From positions 32,678,213 to 32,742,212 of the forward strand of contig JAHLJT010004567.1 of NCBI GenBank assembly GCA_031308135.1: a DNA stretch of 64,000 nt, read 5' to 3'. Below are positions 21,450-32,199 of the stretch, in pieces (position 1 is the first letter of the stretch; every line of letters starts with the position of its first letter). The position numbers and the translations under genes are program-made. The notes under the pieces were generated by a model. That model did no database searches and was not told the origin of the DNA. It worked only from the letters and a program-made list of their open reading frames with translations. The stretch is from Acheta domesticus. Lineage: Eukaryota > Arthropoda > Insecta > Orthoptera > Gryllidae.

Positions 21450-21934
21450 TCTGGCTGATGTTGCGGCCCCTTGAATTTGAAACCGATATTTTAATTTGAG
21501 GGGGGTGCTTTAGATAAAACCCCTGGGACAATATTTCAAAATTTTCAAAAAAAAATGGTTTCATTGTTTTTGATTATATTTTGTTGTTGGATATTGTGTA
21601 AGGACGATTATGAGAATGGCGCAAGAACTGCTATCGGAAATTGCTTTCAGAAAGGCAACCTGCTTAGCAACGAACAATCTACAAAAAGATTGTCATGCGC
21701 ACAAAATCTAGAGAATAAAACAATAAATTTTGAAATCGTTATTTTCAACATCAACTACAAATCCGGAAGGCAAAGATTGTTACCTTTTTTAATTTGAATA
21801 ATTGTGTCACAACTCCGTTGTTTTTTTCAAAACATTCACCATTAAATTAAACCGTGGTCAAACTGAAGTTTGTTTACGCTTCATTTAATCCTTTGTTGGA
21901 TTATTCCCCCTCCGTTGCGAGGGGGTATATGAGT
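21450..21934. other. AT-rich spacer
   Basis: A short chance frame (21555-21797) and nothing else recognised. Confidence 0.55.
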
Positions 21935-22145
21935 CCCCGGGGGTGCGGAGTGCCCGTGACGCGGTGCGAGCGGGGCGGCGGGGGGGGGGCGTGGGGGGCG
22001 TGGCGAGGCCGTGGCCCGGCCGCCATCGATTAGCGCTGAAAACGCTCGCGGACCCGCGTAAATTAACGCGCGCCCGTTATCGCCCGCTGCAGCGCGCTTG
22101 CCCCCCCCCCCCGGCCCCTCTGCGGCGCTGGCACCCATGCAGACG
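21935..22145. promoter_or_regulatory. CpG island
   Basis: Mixed sequence with GGGGGGGGGCGTGGGGGGCG near 21980 and a C run near 22103. Between them lies ATCGATTAGCGC and GTAAATTAACGCGCG (22025-22070), AT-cored motifs in a CpG-rich context, which is unusual for a pure repeat. Confidence 0.35.
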
Positions 22146-22639
22146 ACATTGTGTCTTGCAGGATCGCGATCTCTCGCCCGGTGGTTTGGAAAGTGGTTAC
22201 AAGTTGCTTGCTGTTTTGATGCACCGCCCTGATTACATTTTAGCCTCCCGAACTAAATGCATTTGTGTGGAATTGCAATTGTCCGTTCCTGGAAGAGCGT
22301 TTGTTCAGGGGTGATTTTAATTGGGAGATATGTGTTTGAAATATTCGTTTCAATGACACTTGTACTACAATTCGTCTGGTAATTGTGGTTGTGGTACCAT
22401 TAAAGCTTTTTATTGCTTTTATGTTGCGAAGTTAATTCACAAAGTCAATCAATTGGCTCCGCGTTCCTATCGAAAATCTCTCTGCAAAAAAATGCATGCA
22501 TTATCTCTGCTTCCGGTGTGTTCAAAATGTCATTTACAAACAATAATAAGCTGAGCAAGGAAATGGTGCGGCAACAACGTGTTTCTTACTTAGTCAGGTA
22601 GCTGCACACGTGTATCGACGACCCTAGTGCCCGACATTC
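22146..22639. other. Unique AT-leaning spacer
   Basis: Nothing recognised beyond small chance frames. Confidence 0.55.
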
Positions 22640-22875
22640 GCTCCACCTACGCTCGCCGCCGCGCCCCGCCGCCCCGCCACGCCCCTCCCCGTCCCGCCCA
22701 CCTGCTGCGCGGCGCGTCTCGCCTCGCCCGGCTGCCGCTGCTTCACCCCCTATCGCCGCACGCGCCGCCGTTGGCCGGGGCAAGCGGGTGTCGCCATGGC
22801 AACGGCGCTGGGGGCAGCAACAGGTAGCGGCGGTGGCGCGGCGTGGCGCGGCGCGGGCTGCGTACACTGGGCCCA
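22640..22875. promoter_or_regulatory. CpG island, strand-switching skew
   Basis: The first part is C-rich (GCCCCGCCGCCCCGCCACGCC), the last part G-rich (GGCGGTGGCGCGGCGTGGCG). Contains GTTGCCATGGCAAC-like dyad near 22792-22804. Open frames on both strands are compositional. Confidence 0.4.
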
Positions 22876-23404
22876 AATCCACCTATAGTCGCGAGACAGG
22901 GGTATTTGAGATTGGTGTAAGAAGAGAAAGAAAGCAGATACTAACATAGAAACATTCTTTACTGCCTTTGCTTGTACCTCTTATTCCTCCAGAGTCTTCT
23001 GATTAGGGAGCCCATACGACTGCTGAGCGAAAGGACCTTGGGGTACACCGAAATCGAAAAAGAAAAAAAAATCAAAATAAGAGTGGTTTCTGAAAATTCC
23101 TGGGGAACATTGTCGAAGATAAGTCTACCAAATTAATCCATATCGTTTTTGTGAGAGATGGTATCTCAGAAAACGTAAGTAAGTTATTCGTCGCTAGGAA
23201 ATTGAAAAAAATATATCATACGTTGTTTAGAGTAATTTCTGCTGTCTGTGATGTTTTGTTTTTATTTATTATAGTTATTTTAAATATTTATTATATTATG
23301 TATTATTATTTATTACATTATATTATAGTTATATTACGTTTGATGTCCCCATTTTCTTCTGGATCGACATGCGTACTTGAACATAACTGTTTAAACTGCC
23401 TTGC
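22876..23404. other. AT-rich spacer
   Basis: GGACCTTGGGGTACACCGAA (about 23033) resembles GGACCTTGAGGTACACCACT at about 58396, hinting at an old dispersed repeat. GTAAGTAAGT at 23174 has no coding frame attached. Confidence 0.45.
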
Positions 23405-23735
23405 ACACTATCGGACGGTGCCTGTCGCTTTCGGGGTCGGCTTCGGCCCACTGCGCCGCGGCGCGGGCGGCGCCGCAGCAGCCAGACTCGCCCCCGCGCT
23501 TCGCTCGGCGGCGGCGGAGGGCGTCGCGACGCCCGCGTGCGCGCGCGCACGTTGCGAGGGCGGGCGCGAGACGCGCTGCGCTGCGCCGCGCCGCGCCGCG
23601 TCGCGCCGGCACGCTGACCCAGATAAGGCGCCGTCGCCGGCGTCGCGACGCTTCGCGGATCTGGGGCGCGGCGGATGGGGGAGAGGGGAGGCGTCGCTGC
23701 CGAAACCGCTCGACAGCCACGGTCCCGTGTTCGCA
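23405..23735. promoter_or_regulatory. CpG island
   Basis: A dense CpG block with GCGCGCGCGCAC and CGCCGCGCCGCGCCGCG runs. Five frames on both strands are open at once (for example 23151-23783 plus and 23329-23736 minus), which argues against any being coding. Confidence 0.4.
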
Positions 23736-24512
23736 CTCTGGGATGTTCTCTCCAGGAGAAATGTTTTTGACGGGTTCCCCTGAATCAACATGACTATGAT
23801 ACTAGTTGTGGAATACACGCGAAGATAACCGTTGAAACTAAAAGTGATCTCACGTGTGGCATGAATGTGCCTTTTTAGTGTTTTGGTTAGGATTTATTCA
23901 GATTAGTATAATTTTTAATACTTTTTTTTTGTTTCTTGATGCTTCAATTTTGAAAGATTGTTTTGTATATTTCTCAATAAATAAACGATTACGAAACAAA
24001 TTAATTATAATTCCTAGCCGATATATTTCAAGCATTAATTACGATGATTAAAGTGTTGTATTCTTAACTACAGCTATTGTCATCTTGTTGTCAAGGTATT
24101 TGATCAGTTGTTGGTGATAATTTGGAAGTAATAGAATAGCATCATTGTCACCAGTCTCTTTCGCATATTTTATTTTGCACGTATTGTCGTGTAAATTTAA
24201 TTAACGAATACAAATATGAGATTAAATTGATTTAGCCGGACTAATTTTGCTCTCACCCGGAAAGCAAATATACGCCTATGTGTGTATTACTATATAATAC
24301 GTTTCGGCTTTGAAATACAGGGGTGTTCTGAATTTATGAAGTAAATGCTTTTGTTTCTTTAAAAGTTGCGTGCGCTTTGTAATTTAACAGAAAACGTTTA
24401 AGGACTGTTATTTTAAAATGAACATCGTCTGTCATTGTGGTTTTCGGAACTCATTAGGAATGTGATAATGGTCTATTGATTCAGGGAGTAGTTTACTCTG
24501 CAAACACGATAG
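23736..24512. other. AT-rich non-coding stretch
   Basis: Nothing recognised. Confidence 0.6.
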
Positions 24513-25062
24513 GAAATCGGGTTTGCATTGCAGCTATTTGTTTGCCGGAGTGATAAGTGAAGGAGCAAAAAAAGAGTCGTAAAAATATTTGTTCTTTTGG
24601 AAGTTCTGTAGACAGACAAGAATTCCATTTTGTTCCTTTTCTGCTTGATGTCAATTTCCTCTTTATTTCACGTGGTTTTATTAGGTGTATGTATTAGGTA
24701 TGTGTTATAATTGTTTATGGTGATCTGGTGGCTACGAACATAAAAGCAATTGTTCAGAATAGCCCGTGATTCGGCACAAGAGAGACTTTCCAGGCACACG
24801 TTACTTAAATGTTGAAAATAACAGAGGCAAATGTTAACAGTTGATCAATAGGATTTATATTTCATGATCATAGTTTATTTTCTTCTTCTTCTTCTTCTCT
24901 TTTCCTCTCCTTGCTCTCCTGGAATCTTCGCTGTGCTCATCGCCGAGAGGATTACCGTGCCCCAGTGCTTCCCGGCCGAGGTGCAAATATTTTTACTACA
25001 CTTTTTTGCTCCTTTTTCACTTACCACTACAGCAAACAAATAGCTGCAAAGAAAACTCGATT
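24513..25062. repeat. Inverted repeat with about 80-bp arms
   Basis: The left arm (24513-24593, with GCAGCTATTTGTTTGCCGGAG and GGAGCAAAAAAAGAGTCGT) matches the reverse complement of the right arm (24985-25062) throughout. The arms are about 390 bp apart and enclose the first copy of the duplicated segment at 24788. It may be a transposable element with long inverted ends or an inverted duplication. Confidence 0.8.
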
Positions 25063-25257
25063 TCCTGGCACACGTTACTTAAATGCTGAATATAACAGAG
25101 GCAAATGTTAACAGATGATCAATAGGATTTATATTTCCTGATCATAGTTTATTTTCTTCTTCTTTTTCTCCTTTTCATCTTTTTTTCTCTTTTCCTCTCC
25201 TGGAATCTTCCCTGTGCTCATCGCCGAGAGGATTACCGTGCCCCAGTGCCGAGGTGC
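24788..25257. repeat. Direct duplication, about 195-bp unit, period 274
   Basis: Copy 1 (24788-24983) and copy 2 (25062-25257) share GGCACACGTTACTTAAATG, CAGAGGCAAATGTTAACAG, GATCAATAGGATTTATATTTC, a CTT/CTC-rich tract and TGTGCTCATCGCCGAGAGGAT. Copy 2 has a longer pyrimidine tract and lacks CTTGCTCTC. The right arm of the inverted repeat separates the copies. Confidence 0.9.
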
Positions 25258-25738
25258 CGAGGGCGCAGGCTTTCCAATCACCCGCCGCCGGCGCTTTAGC
25301 CGCCCGCCCTCCTCCGTTCTGCTCCACGTGCGGCTAAATATAGCGGCGCCCTGCCCCGCTCACCGTATCCGCTCTCGAGGCAGTTTACCGTCGGATCGCA
25401 TACGCAGTAATTGCGCCAGCTCATTATTCTCAGGGAATCTCGTTCTACGAATCCGAGACCGCACACTCATTGTATCTATATGGGACGCATCTCTTGTAGG
25501 ATGGGAGGGTTTTTATATCCTTTGTGCAAACAAAGAGTATATTCCTCTGCTGACGTGCGTGTGCAGCATGCTACGTTATTCGCTGCGACTGCTGTATTAC
25601 CGTCAGAAACTTTATTTTGGAATTCATTCAAAAAATTCGCGAAACAACTTTTCGTCCCCGAATGAGCGATGGACGACCATGCTGTCAATTGACTTGACAG
25701 GTGACCGATTTGATTTATTTGTTATAATGGGACAATGA
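25214..25738 (+). other. Unrecognised 174-codon stop-free run
   Basis: The frame begins inside the duplicated segment at a GTG, not an ATG. It crosses a CpG-rich patch (25240-25400) and then continues about 110 codons through balanced sequence, ending LFVIMGQ at TGA 25738. No domain, signal peptide or splice boundary is evident. The CpG patch explains part of the missing stops. I treat it as probably non-coding. Confidence 0.12.
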
Positions 25739-26819
25739 TTACTCTTGCGTTAAATATGGGTGCTTCAGAAGATGAATTTTAATTCGCGTCGTCATTATAA
25801 AAGTTGTTTCCTTGAAAATCCGATGACGCTAACAACTCCATTCCTTCTTCGTTCATTCTTCTCCTTACCATTCATGCTGCGTGTTCCTTTTAAATCTCGT
25901 TCGGCCGTGACAAGTCTTTTAAAAAGCAGCAAATCGGGTCCTCTAAAGGAAAGGAGAGGACAGATTATATCGCGACGAGAACGGAGCACCATAAGAATCG
26001 TATTCCAAGAACGGTCGCTTCCTGGCACACCTCGTTAGTTAACGGGGAAACGGTATCTGTTGATGTAATACATATGCCGGCAGTTCCTCTGCAATGCAAG
26101 CTAGTTGTAAACATCTGTGAGGAACTGCGCTTGAGTGGGAAGACGGAGTAACTCGACACGACTGCGAAACCATCTTATTCAAACCAAAAGTGGTTATTAA
26201 CGTATTAGTAACATGTATCGTGTAATTGATATTGTGGTAAGATGTAAATTAAATTTCCTAAATAAATGAAAACGATTACATGACTACGAACTGGTTCCTT
26301 CGAGTGTTTTGGAGCACAAAAGTGAGTCTCGTTCCCAGATGTGACGTGAAATTTCCAGATGTTTTTTTGCCCCTCAGAAGTGATTTCTGTTTTGCATGAA
26401 TGTACTTTCCCAAAGCCTTTAAAACGTTAAATGATGATATATATTTAAACAAGCTTTTGGCGAAGGGGTTAAAACCTCTCTTTAGTCTTTTTTCAATTGT
26501 TACATTTTTTCTTTTTTTGGCAACCAACAGTTCGCGTCGGACGTGCCGTCCATTAGGACTTACAAAATATTTTTTCGATGAATACGGAGTATTAGGAACA
26601 GGTATTTTCCGTAATATACCATATGTTCCGTGCCGATGTGTTCGTAATAGTTATGTGTTTTAGTATTACTTTGAGTTCTGATACACACCCCACCCAAAAC
26701 CTTAGAAAGGAATATTATGAACAAAGAACGAAATTCAAACCGTCCAAGAGAAACTAAAAAACGAGTCATCCTTCGATTTGATACACTCTGCAGAGGAATT
26801 CCGGTCGGAAGCCTCCCTG
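25739..26819. other. AT-leaning non-coding stretch
   Basis: GCAGTTCCTC near 26082 and GAGGAACTGC near 26119 form a 10-bp stem with a 27-30 nt loop. Other small frames are chance. Nothing else recognised. Confidence 0.55.
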
Positions 26820-27009
26820 TTTAAAGAGCCCATTGATGGGGCTAGTCGTGCCCTTGTCCCTGCCTCCGTGAGGCCTTGGGGCGTGACTCAGGCGGAGGGC
26901 GGGTGTCACGTGGGGGGAAACAGAGCGTGCTTGTGACCGGGGCAAAGATGATACACAAAGATACACACGACGCCAGGGGCACTGCGGTGGCCCGCGACCG
27001 GCGGAGGCG
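26820..27009. other. GC-leaning unique segment
   Basis: Mixed sequence leading into the purine-rich tandem repeat; nothing recognised. Confidence 0.4.
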
Positions 27010-27345
27010 GGGAAAGGGAAAGAGAACGACACAAGCGAGAACAGTAGCCTCGGGAGATCGAGGAGGAGAGTGGGGGAGCAAGTGAAGAGAGGGAATGAAT
27101 TTTGTGTAGAGGAATCGGAGTAGAACTAGGGACGGAGGGAGTGAGAGTATGATACAAGCCACATGCCTTGGGTAATTAAGGAGGTGTTTGGGGAAGGTTG
27201 TGAGGAAAGACAATGAATTGAATATTGAGGAAGGGGAATAGAACTAGCCTCAGAAAGGGAAAGGGTGCCACTCAAGCCTTGAAAATTAAGGAGAGTGGGG
27301 AAGGGTGAAATAGAAGGGAATAAAGTGAATGGGAATGGGTCGGAA
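27010..27345. repeat. Purine-rich tandem repeat, about 105-130-bp unit, three copies
   Basis: Diverged copies share, in order, AGGGAAAG, CAAGC, CCTYGGG/CCTTGA, ATTAAGGAG or ATCGAGGAG, AGTGGGGRAG, and GGGAATGAATTT or GGGAATAAAGTG. Copies start near 27010, 27120 and 27245. The + strand is almost pure A/G. It yields minus-strand Pro/Ser-rich frames (26842-27213, 27126-27353). Confidence 0.65.
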
Positions 27346-27633
27346 TAGAACAAGGTGGAGTAATCTCACAATACCGAGATGGAAGATGGCATGGGAAGAG
27401 ATGAGGTCGTTAAAGAGGTAGCGGAAAAGCGAAGATTTGCGTTCACCTTATTAGACTTTTTTGGACATCCAGAAATCCCGTGAGACTAGTTGAGCATATG
27501 CCAATGACTGAGGAAGTCAGAAACATGAATAGGGATGCCAGTGATTTACGTATCTTATGGGACAATATTCACGTGCTCCTATTAAAATAAGAAAGAAATA
27601 GACGCTGTAAGACAATCCTCATGCAAACCGCCT
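27346..27633. other. Unique spacer
   Basis: Nothing recognised. Confidence 0.55.
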
Positions 27634-28240
27634 GTCATAATACTCAAATTGTCGCTAAAAGCCCATTTGGTGCCAGCGAATAGATTCGGGCCAGTACCAC
27701 TCATTTTATTATGGATCATCCATCGGATTGTCTGGCCATTCACCAAACGCCTTAGGAGTGGTTGTAGTGAAGGAGCCTTTCTTCGTGAGTAATAATACTC
27801 AAATTGTCGCGAATAGTCCATTTGGTGCCTGCGAATATATTCGGGCCAGTATAAGTCACTCATTTTATTGTCGCGAACAGTCCATTTGGTGCCAGCGAAT
27901 AGATTCGGGCCAGTGTAAGGCACTCATTTTATTATCGATCATCGATCGGATTACCCGACCATTCACCAAACGCCTTAGGAGTGGTTGTAGTGAAGGAGCC
28001 TTTCTTCGTGAGTAATAATACTCAAATTGTCGCGAATAGTCCATTTGGTGCCTGCGAATATATTCGGGCCAGTATAAGTCACTCATTTTATTGTCGCGAA
28101 CAGTCCATTTGGTGCCAGCGAATATATTCGGGCCAGTGTAAGTCACTCATTTTATTATCGATCATCGATCGGATTGCCCGGCCATTCACCAAACGCCTTG
28201 GGTGTGGACGTGGTGAAGGAACCTTTCTTCGTGCGGGAAG
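27634..28240. repeat. Higher-order tandem repeat (223-bp unit with 68-bp sub-units)
   Basis: TACTCAAATTGTCGC marks unit starts at 27641, 27796 and 28019. A full unit holds two 68-bp sub-repeats (TCCATTTGGTGCCTGCGAAT and TCCATTTGGTGCCAGCGAAT, each with TATTCGGGCCAGT or GATTCGGGCCAGT), then ATCGATCATCGATCGGATT and CCATTCACCAAACGCCTTAG. The first unit has one sub-repeat (155 bp). A final ATCGATC...TTCTTCGTG part ends the array. The two full units are nearly identical. Neither 223 nor 68 is a multiple of three. Confidence 0.95.
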
Positions 28241-28470
28241 GGCCCGACGAGCCAATAGTCGACCGCATCGACCGCCGCGGAGCCACCGTCGCGGCTGTGG
28301 ACCGCCCGCGGGGCGACTTTACGGGAGGAGACGACGGCCCTCACCGTGGCCGACTTTCCTCGCGGCCTTCGCCTTTTTATGGGCTTCCTCGGAACACTAC
28401 GCGCCGTCCCCTTGTGTTTTTATGAGCTCCCCGCGGAGGGATAGGACGTGCATTGCGGAGGAGAACACGT
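28241..28470. promoter_or_regulatory. CpG-rich block following the tandem array
   Basis: Mixed CpG-rich sequence with CGACCGCATCGACCGCC and CGACTTTACGGGAGGAG. Frames from the repeat run into it on both strands. Function unknown. Confidence 0.35.
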
Positions 28471-28879
28471 GAGCGTTTTATGGAACGCGCGGGCATGATA
28501 AGGAGGAAGCGGTCTTCGCATTTCGTGCGCAGGACTTGAGGGGTTCATGTGCGAAATGACATGGGACATTGTTGGCGTTACTCAGTGGTTGTTGCGGCCG
28601 TGTCTGGTGCGTTGTCCTTGTTAGTTTCCTTCGGTGTTCTGATATTGGTTATACATTAAGGTGTAATAAAATATCTGGTTATTTAATCAAATCAAATAGA
28701 AAGTTCCAAAACTTACACGGTTTATTTTTGTTGATTTTGAGATTCTTTCCGAAACATTGGAAAATAATCCCATAAAGTATGTATTTAATTGAAAGTTTCA
28801 GATAAATCTATTAGTTAAAGGATTATTTGTTTAGTGTATCCCTAAACATTTGAAATGGTAGCGACAGCAAACGACTTGA
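28471..28879. other. Unique stretch, AT-rich at its end
   Basis: Nothing recognised. Confidence 0.55.
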
Positions 28880-29029
28880 GAGATTTTGCTATTCAAATTA
28901 CAACGTGCGTCAGGCCAAATACTTTCAGAGTTAATTGAAGAGGTTATTTCCAAGGGACTTATCAATGATTTTACAAAAACATCGATGCTTGCAAAGCATC
29001 TAAGGGAGCATAGAGCTCTTCCCGGCTGG
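28880..29029 (+). other. Short protein-like open frame cut by a SINE
   Basis: From 28880 the plus frame is open and reads like ordinary protein (QRASGQILSELIEEVIS, then KGLINDFTKTSMLAKHLREH) in AT-leaning sequence with varied codons. Near 29030 it runs into SINE-B sequence, so anything beyond is not original. No ATG precedes it; an AG after ACGTGCGTC (28913) could be an acceptor. It might be part of an old transposon ORF or chance. Confidence 0.15.
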
Positions 29030-29233
29030 GGCGGTGGCCGACTAGTGGATGATACTTGGTCGGGGAAAACGCCGCTAGCCGTCGGTAGGACGGCGCCGGA
29101 TCTCACCATCCAGTGGAGGAAGACCAACGCCACCTCCCGAAGTCATTAGTCCCGTATGTAGAATGTATATTCCACTTACGGGACTAATGACCCTAGTAGT
29201 TGACGCGCCAGGAATCACTAACAATCAATCAAT
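29030..29233 (+). mobile_element. SINE family B, 3' half with a strong hairpin
   Basis: Matches the 3' half of the copy at 2745: GGGGAAAACGCCGCTAGCC, TCTCACCATCCAGTGGAGGA, CCACCTCCCGA, then CAGGAATCACTAACAATCAAT. Unlike the sibling copies it carries an extra inverted segment: GTCATTAGTCCCGTA (29142-29156) pairs perfectly with TACGGGACTAATGAC (29177-29191). Confidence 0.8.
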
Positions 29234-29254
29234 ACACTAGTCGATCGTGGGCCC

Positions 29255-29625
29255 GTAGAGCATTCGGGCTGCGCGCGCAGACGCTTCCGCCGTTTCCTTC
29301 CGGCGCGGCGGCGGCGGCGCGCAGCCAGCTGGAGCGCGGCCCCGCCCCCCGCCCCCCGCCCTCCGCCCCCGCCCCCCGCCCCCCGCCCCACGCCCCCGCC
29401 CCCCGCCCTCCTCACCACCCCTACCCCTCCCGCACCTCAAAGGTGGCTGGCGGCGCGGGTGAAAGCGACCGGGCCGCCGCGGGAGCCGCTCCAGGGACTT
29501 TTGGCCGCCGCCCCCACACCTTCCGCCCCCGGCCCCGCCCCTGCCACCGCCGCCGCCACGAAAAGGCTTTCGGTGTCCGCGCGCTTTGGCAGTTTGCGCT
29601 CGCGGCCGGACGCCGCCGTGGAATG
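29255..29625. promoter_or_regulatory. CpG island with CCCCGCCCCC array
   Basis: The central part (29338-29425) is a C-rich array of CCCCCGCCCCCCGCC-like units. The flanks are mixed CpG-rich sequence. Frames on both strands are compositional. Confidence 0.45.
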
Positions 29626-30075
29626 AGACAAAATTTATACCGCGTTGCAGGAAATGGAGTGGACGAGGAAACTGGGTGGCTGAACTCGATCTGCTGCACG
29701 TTCGGAGTCTTTTTTTTCTTTTTCTTTTTTATCGGGAGTGGGTTGTAGGATTTTCGGTGGATGCCGTAGGTCGTAGGATAAATACAACTTGGATAAAATG
29801 ACGGCTTATTATTGTCGATTTATTAGGTCATAATGTGGTCGCGGTTGATTTCATGATCAACATGTGGTTGTCGTGTATGTTGCGATAAGTCCAGTGTCTC
29901 GGAATCTCATGATTTTGGTGACAACGTTTTCCTTGTCACTATCTCCTCTTGCGTTATTGAGCAGAAAGACGTTGAGAAGTTGAACGTAGAGGACACGAAC
30001 AAGAAGTAAAACTAATTATGAGATGAAATTAGTAAGTTATAAAATAACACAGTAAAGAAGCTAATCGTCATGTGA
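29626..30075. other. Non-coding spacer
   Basis: A T-rich tract near 29707-29730 and unique sequence; nothing recognised. Confidence 0.55.
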
Positions 30076-30099
30076 GAAATTCGCCTAAAATATATCCAG

Positions 30100-30324
30100 A
30101 AGGCGGTTTCAGGAAATGTTTTCGGCAGTACAGAGTTTCTGAACGGTGACATAACAGTCCATGTTCGTTTCGGAGACATTTCAATCTATCTACTGAGGCC
30201 GCTAGTCCCAGAAGGATGGGCAGAAGTGCCTGAAGGATTCATTGGTGAAGTAGCAGCGCTGGTAGCCGAAACCGCCAGGACACTCGAAAGACTAGATGGC
30301 ATATTATGCAATACGGGTGTATAC
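30100..30324 (+). other. Candidate internal coding exon, phase 0/0
   Basis: The plus frame is stop-free from 30076 to TGA at 30334 with no ATG. TATATCCAG ends at 30099 on a codon boundary and GTAAGA begins at 30325 on a codon boundary, giving a possible 225-bp, 75-codon, phase-symmetric exon. Its composition is more balanced than the AT-rich flanks. The peptide contains VHVRFGDISIYLLRPLVPEG, then EVAALVAETARTLERLDGI, with an amphipathic, helix-like end. The acceptor has a poor pyrimidine tract. I recognise no family. A transposon or viral-insertion fragment, a host exon and chance all remain possible. Confidence 0.25.
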
Positions 30325-30339
30325 GTAAGAGGATGAAAT

Positions 30340-31199
30340 TTTTAGGGTTTCGTTGTGTGAACTACTGGGGAGATCAGAACAATTCTGTAGATTATAAATA
30401 TCAAAAGAAAAAAAGATTTTTTTGAAGGAGGGAATTTAGAAAGCTCTCTTCAGGACTGTAGAAAGTAAAAAGTTTTTTTTAAAATATGCGCATCCCAAAT
30501 ACTCTACAAAATGTGCCTTTTACGTGCATCTCACGACTGTCACATTCTACACTAGATAAAATGCGTTTCATTTGTTCCATGTGCATAAATCATCAGCCCC
30601 GCGAGAGAGGCGATCCATCTTCCGGAACCCACAATTTTTCTGCAGCTGTTAAAGAGCAAAGCTCGCCACAGAGCCAGCGAAGCACCTCCTGTAAAAGCAC
30701 ATCCGCCTGCCAGAATTGCCCGGGGTAACCGAAAAACTCTGCAGCCCGGGAAGTGGTTTAGAGTGCAAAACTTTGTGATGTAACAGAAACATCCGCTGGA
30801 ATTGGATTAAACATGTAGATTATTGTGCGTCACAAAATTATTCACGTAGAGTCTACCACTGGGATGACTAGTAGCATATAAAATATAGATATTGATTTGT
30901 GAATATTTTCATTTGTGATGTATATTAGGCATTTCATATATCCAAAATTTCTGATTTATCTTAAACCTATGAACAATTGTTTGTTTGCAGTAATTGCGAT
31001 GCTTGACAATTCGTGTTGCCTTTAAATGGGCACTGAGACATTTGTAGGATCTAAAGCAAAGATGTTGGAGTATGGAATTTAAAAAAATTCATTAAGTTGT
31101 TCAATAATATTTATATTTGATCTTGATATGCAGATTCAATTAGTTGAATTGGATCCGAATGTGTGAAAGTGAGCAGCAAATTGGCTCTTGGGGTACACC
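30340..31199. other. Non-coding spacer, AT-rich in its second half
   Basis: One small frame (30486-30728) has no support. Nothing recognised. Confidence 0.55.
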
Positions 31200-31550
31200 T
31201 GCTTGGTCCGCATTCGGTTCGACGACCGGGGGCGAGGAGGCAGATGCGGCAGCGGCCGCGCGGTGTGCGGGAGATGCTGCGGGGGAGGATCGAGCGAGGC
31301 GGGGGGGAAGGGGGCAGAGCGTGGGCGAGGGGAACCGGAAAGGGCCGCTGGCCCGGGCGACGCGGGCCTCGCGCATGCGCGGCCGGGTGCACGGCCATCG
31401 ATCCGGACGCCTCTCGCTTGCGCCGCTGCCCTACATCCCCCGCCCCGCCTCCCCCGCCCCCCTCCGCCCCGGCCCCCGACTGCCGCGCGCGCGCCGCGCC
31501 GTCGTCCCCGGAGCATCCCCATACGAGACAGTGCGTGCGATCTCGCGGGA
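31200..31550. promoter_or_regulatory. CpG island
   Basis: G-rich first half (GGCGGGGGGGAAGGGGGC), C-rich second half (CCCCGCCTCCCCCGCCCCCC), with many CpGs and NotI/BssHII-type sites. Six frames are open at once. The switch of skew in the middle is typical of bidirectional promoter islands, but no start is identifiable. Confidence 0.4.
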
Positions 31551-32199
31551 CACGTTTCGGGAGAATGTACAATACAGAGGTTTATGGTCTAAATCCAAGA
31601 GACGGATCAGGCGGTGTTTCAGTCAAATGAGACGTCTTGCCGGGCAGTACAAATTATTACGTTATTCTACCGATCCTTGTCACAGTTCTCTCAGGCTCTT
31701 TTCTGGATTGAGCGCATTCCACTCACTTTTATTCCTTACTGATCTCTGTGAATGATCTCTTGATGCACATTTTATTTATAATTACAAAATATCTTTGGAA
31801 TTTCTCTAATATTTATTCTCCGTTAAGAAAGGTTTTTTCCAACATTTGTTTTGTATTTTTGAAGAAGACCTGATTTTTTTAAACAATTTAATAAAACCTA
31901 GCAATATCTGATATTTCTCGAACAATTTTCATTTTACGGAAGAGCAATAATATTGAACTTCACAGTTCTGACGTATCCGACGATGTAGGGCTAGATTTAT
32001 TTGAAGAGTACATTGGGCCGTGATCTGAAGAGACTATCAGATAAAAAAGGGTTAAATATCTCCTGAAGAGAGAAAGTAGTTCAGATGTTTTTTTCAGTTT
32101 TCTCTGTTGTGTATCTTGCCTTGGTCGCTTTGTGTGCCATTTCATGTTTACACACGACACTTATTAACTTTCCTCCATTTCCAACAGCCGTTCCGAGCG
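31551..32199. other. AT-rich spacer
   Basis: Nothing recognised. Confidence 0.6.

Noticed and set aside
27634..28240. Possible CRISPR array
   Set aside because: Adjacent identical units without unique spacers, in eukaryotic DNA; an ordinary higher-order tandem repeat.
27582..28472. Minus- and plus-strand frames with repeated motifs such as LYWPEYIRRHQ
   Set aside because: They follow a tandem repeat whose periods (223 and 68) are not multiples of three. The motif reappears in shifted frames, so it is not a conserved protein repeat.
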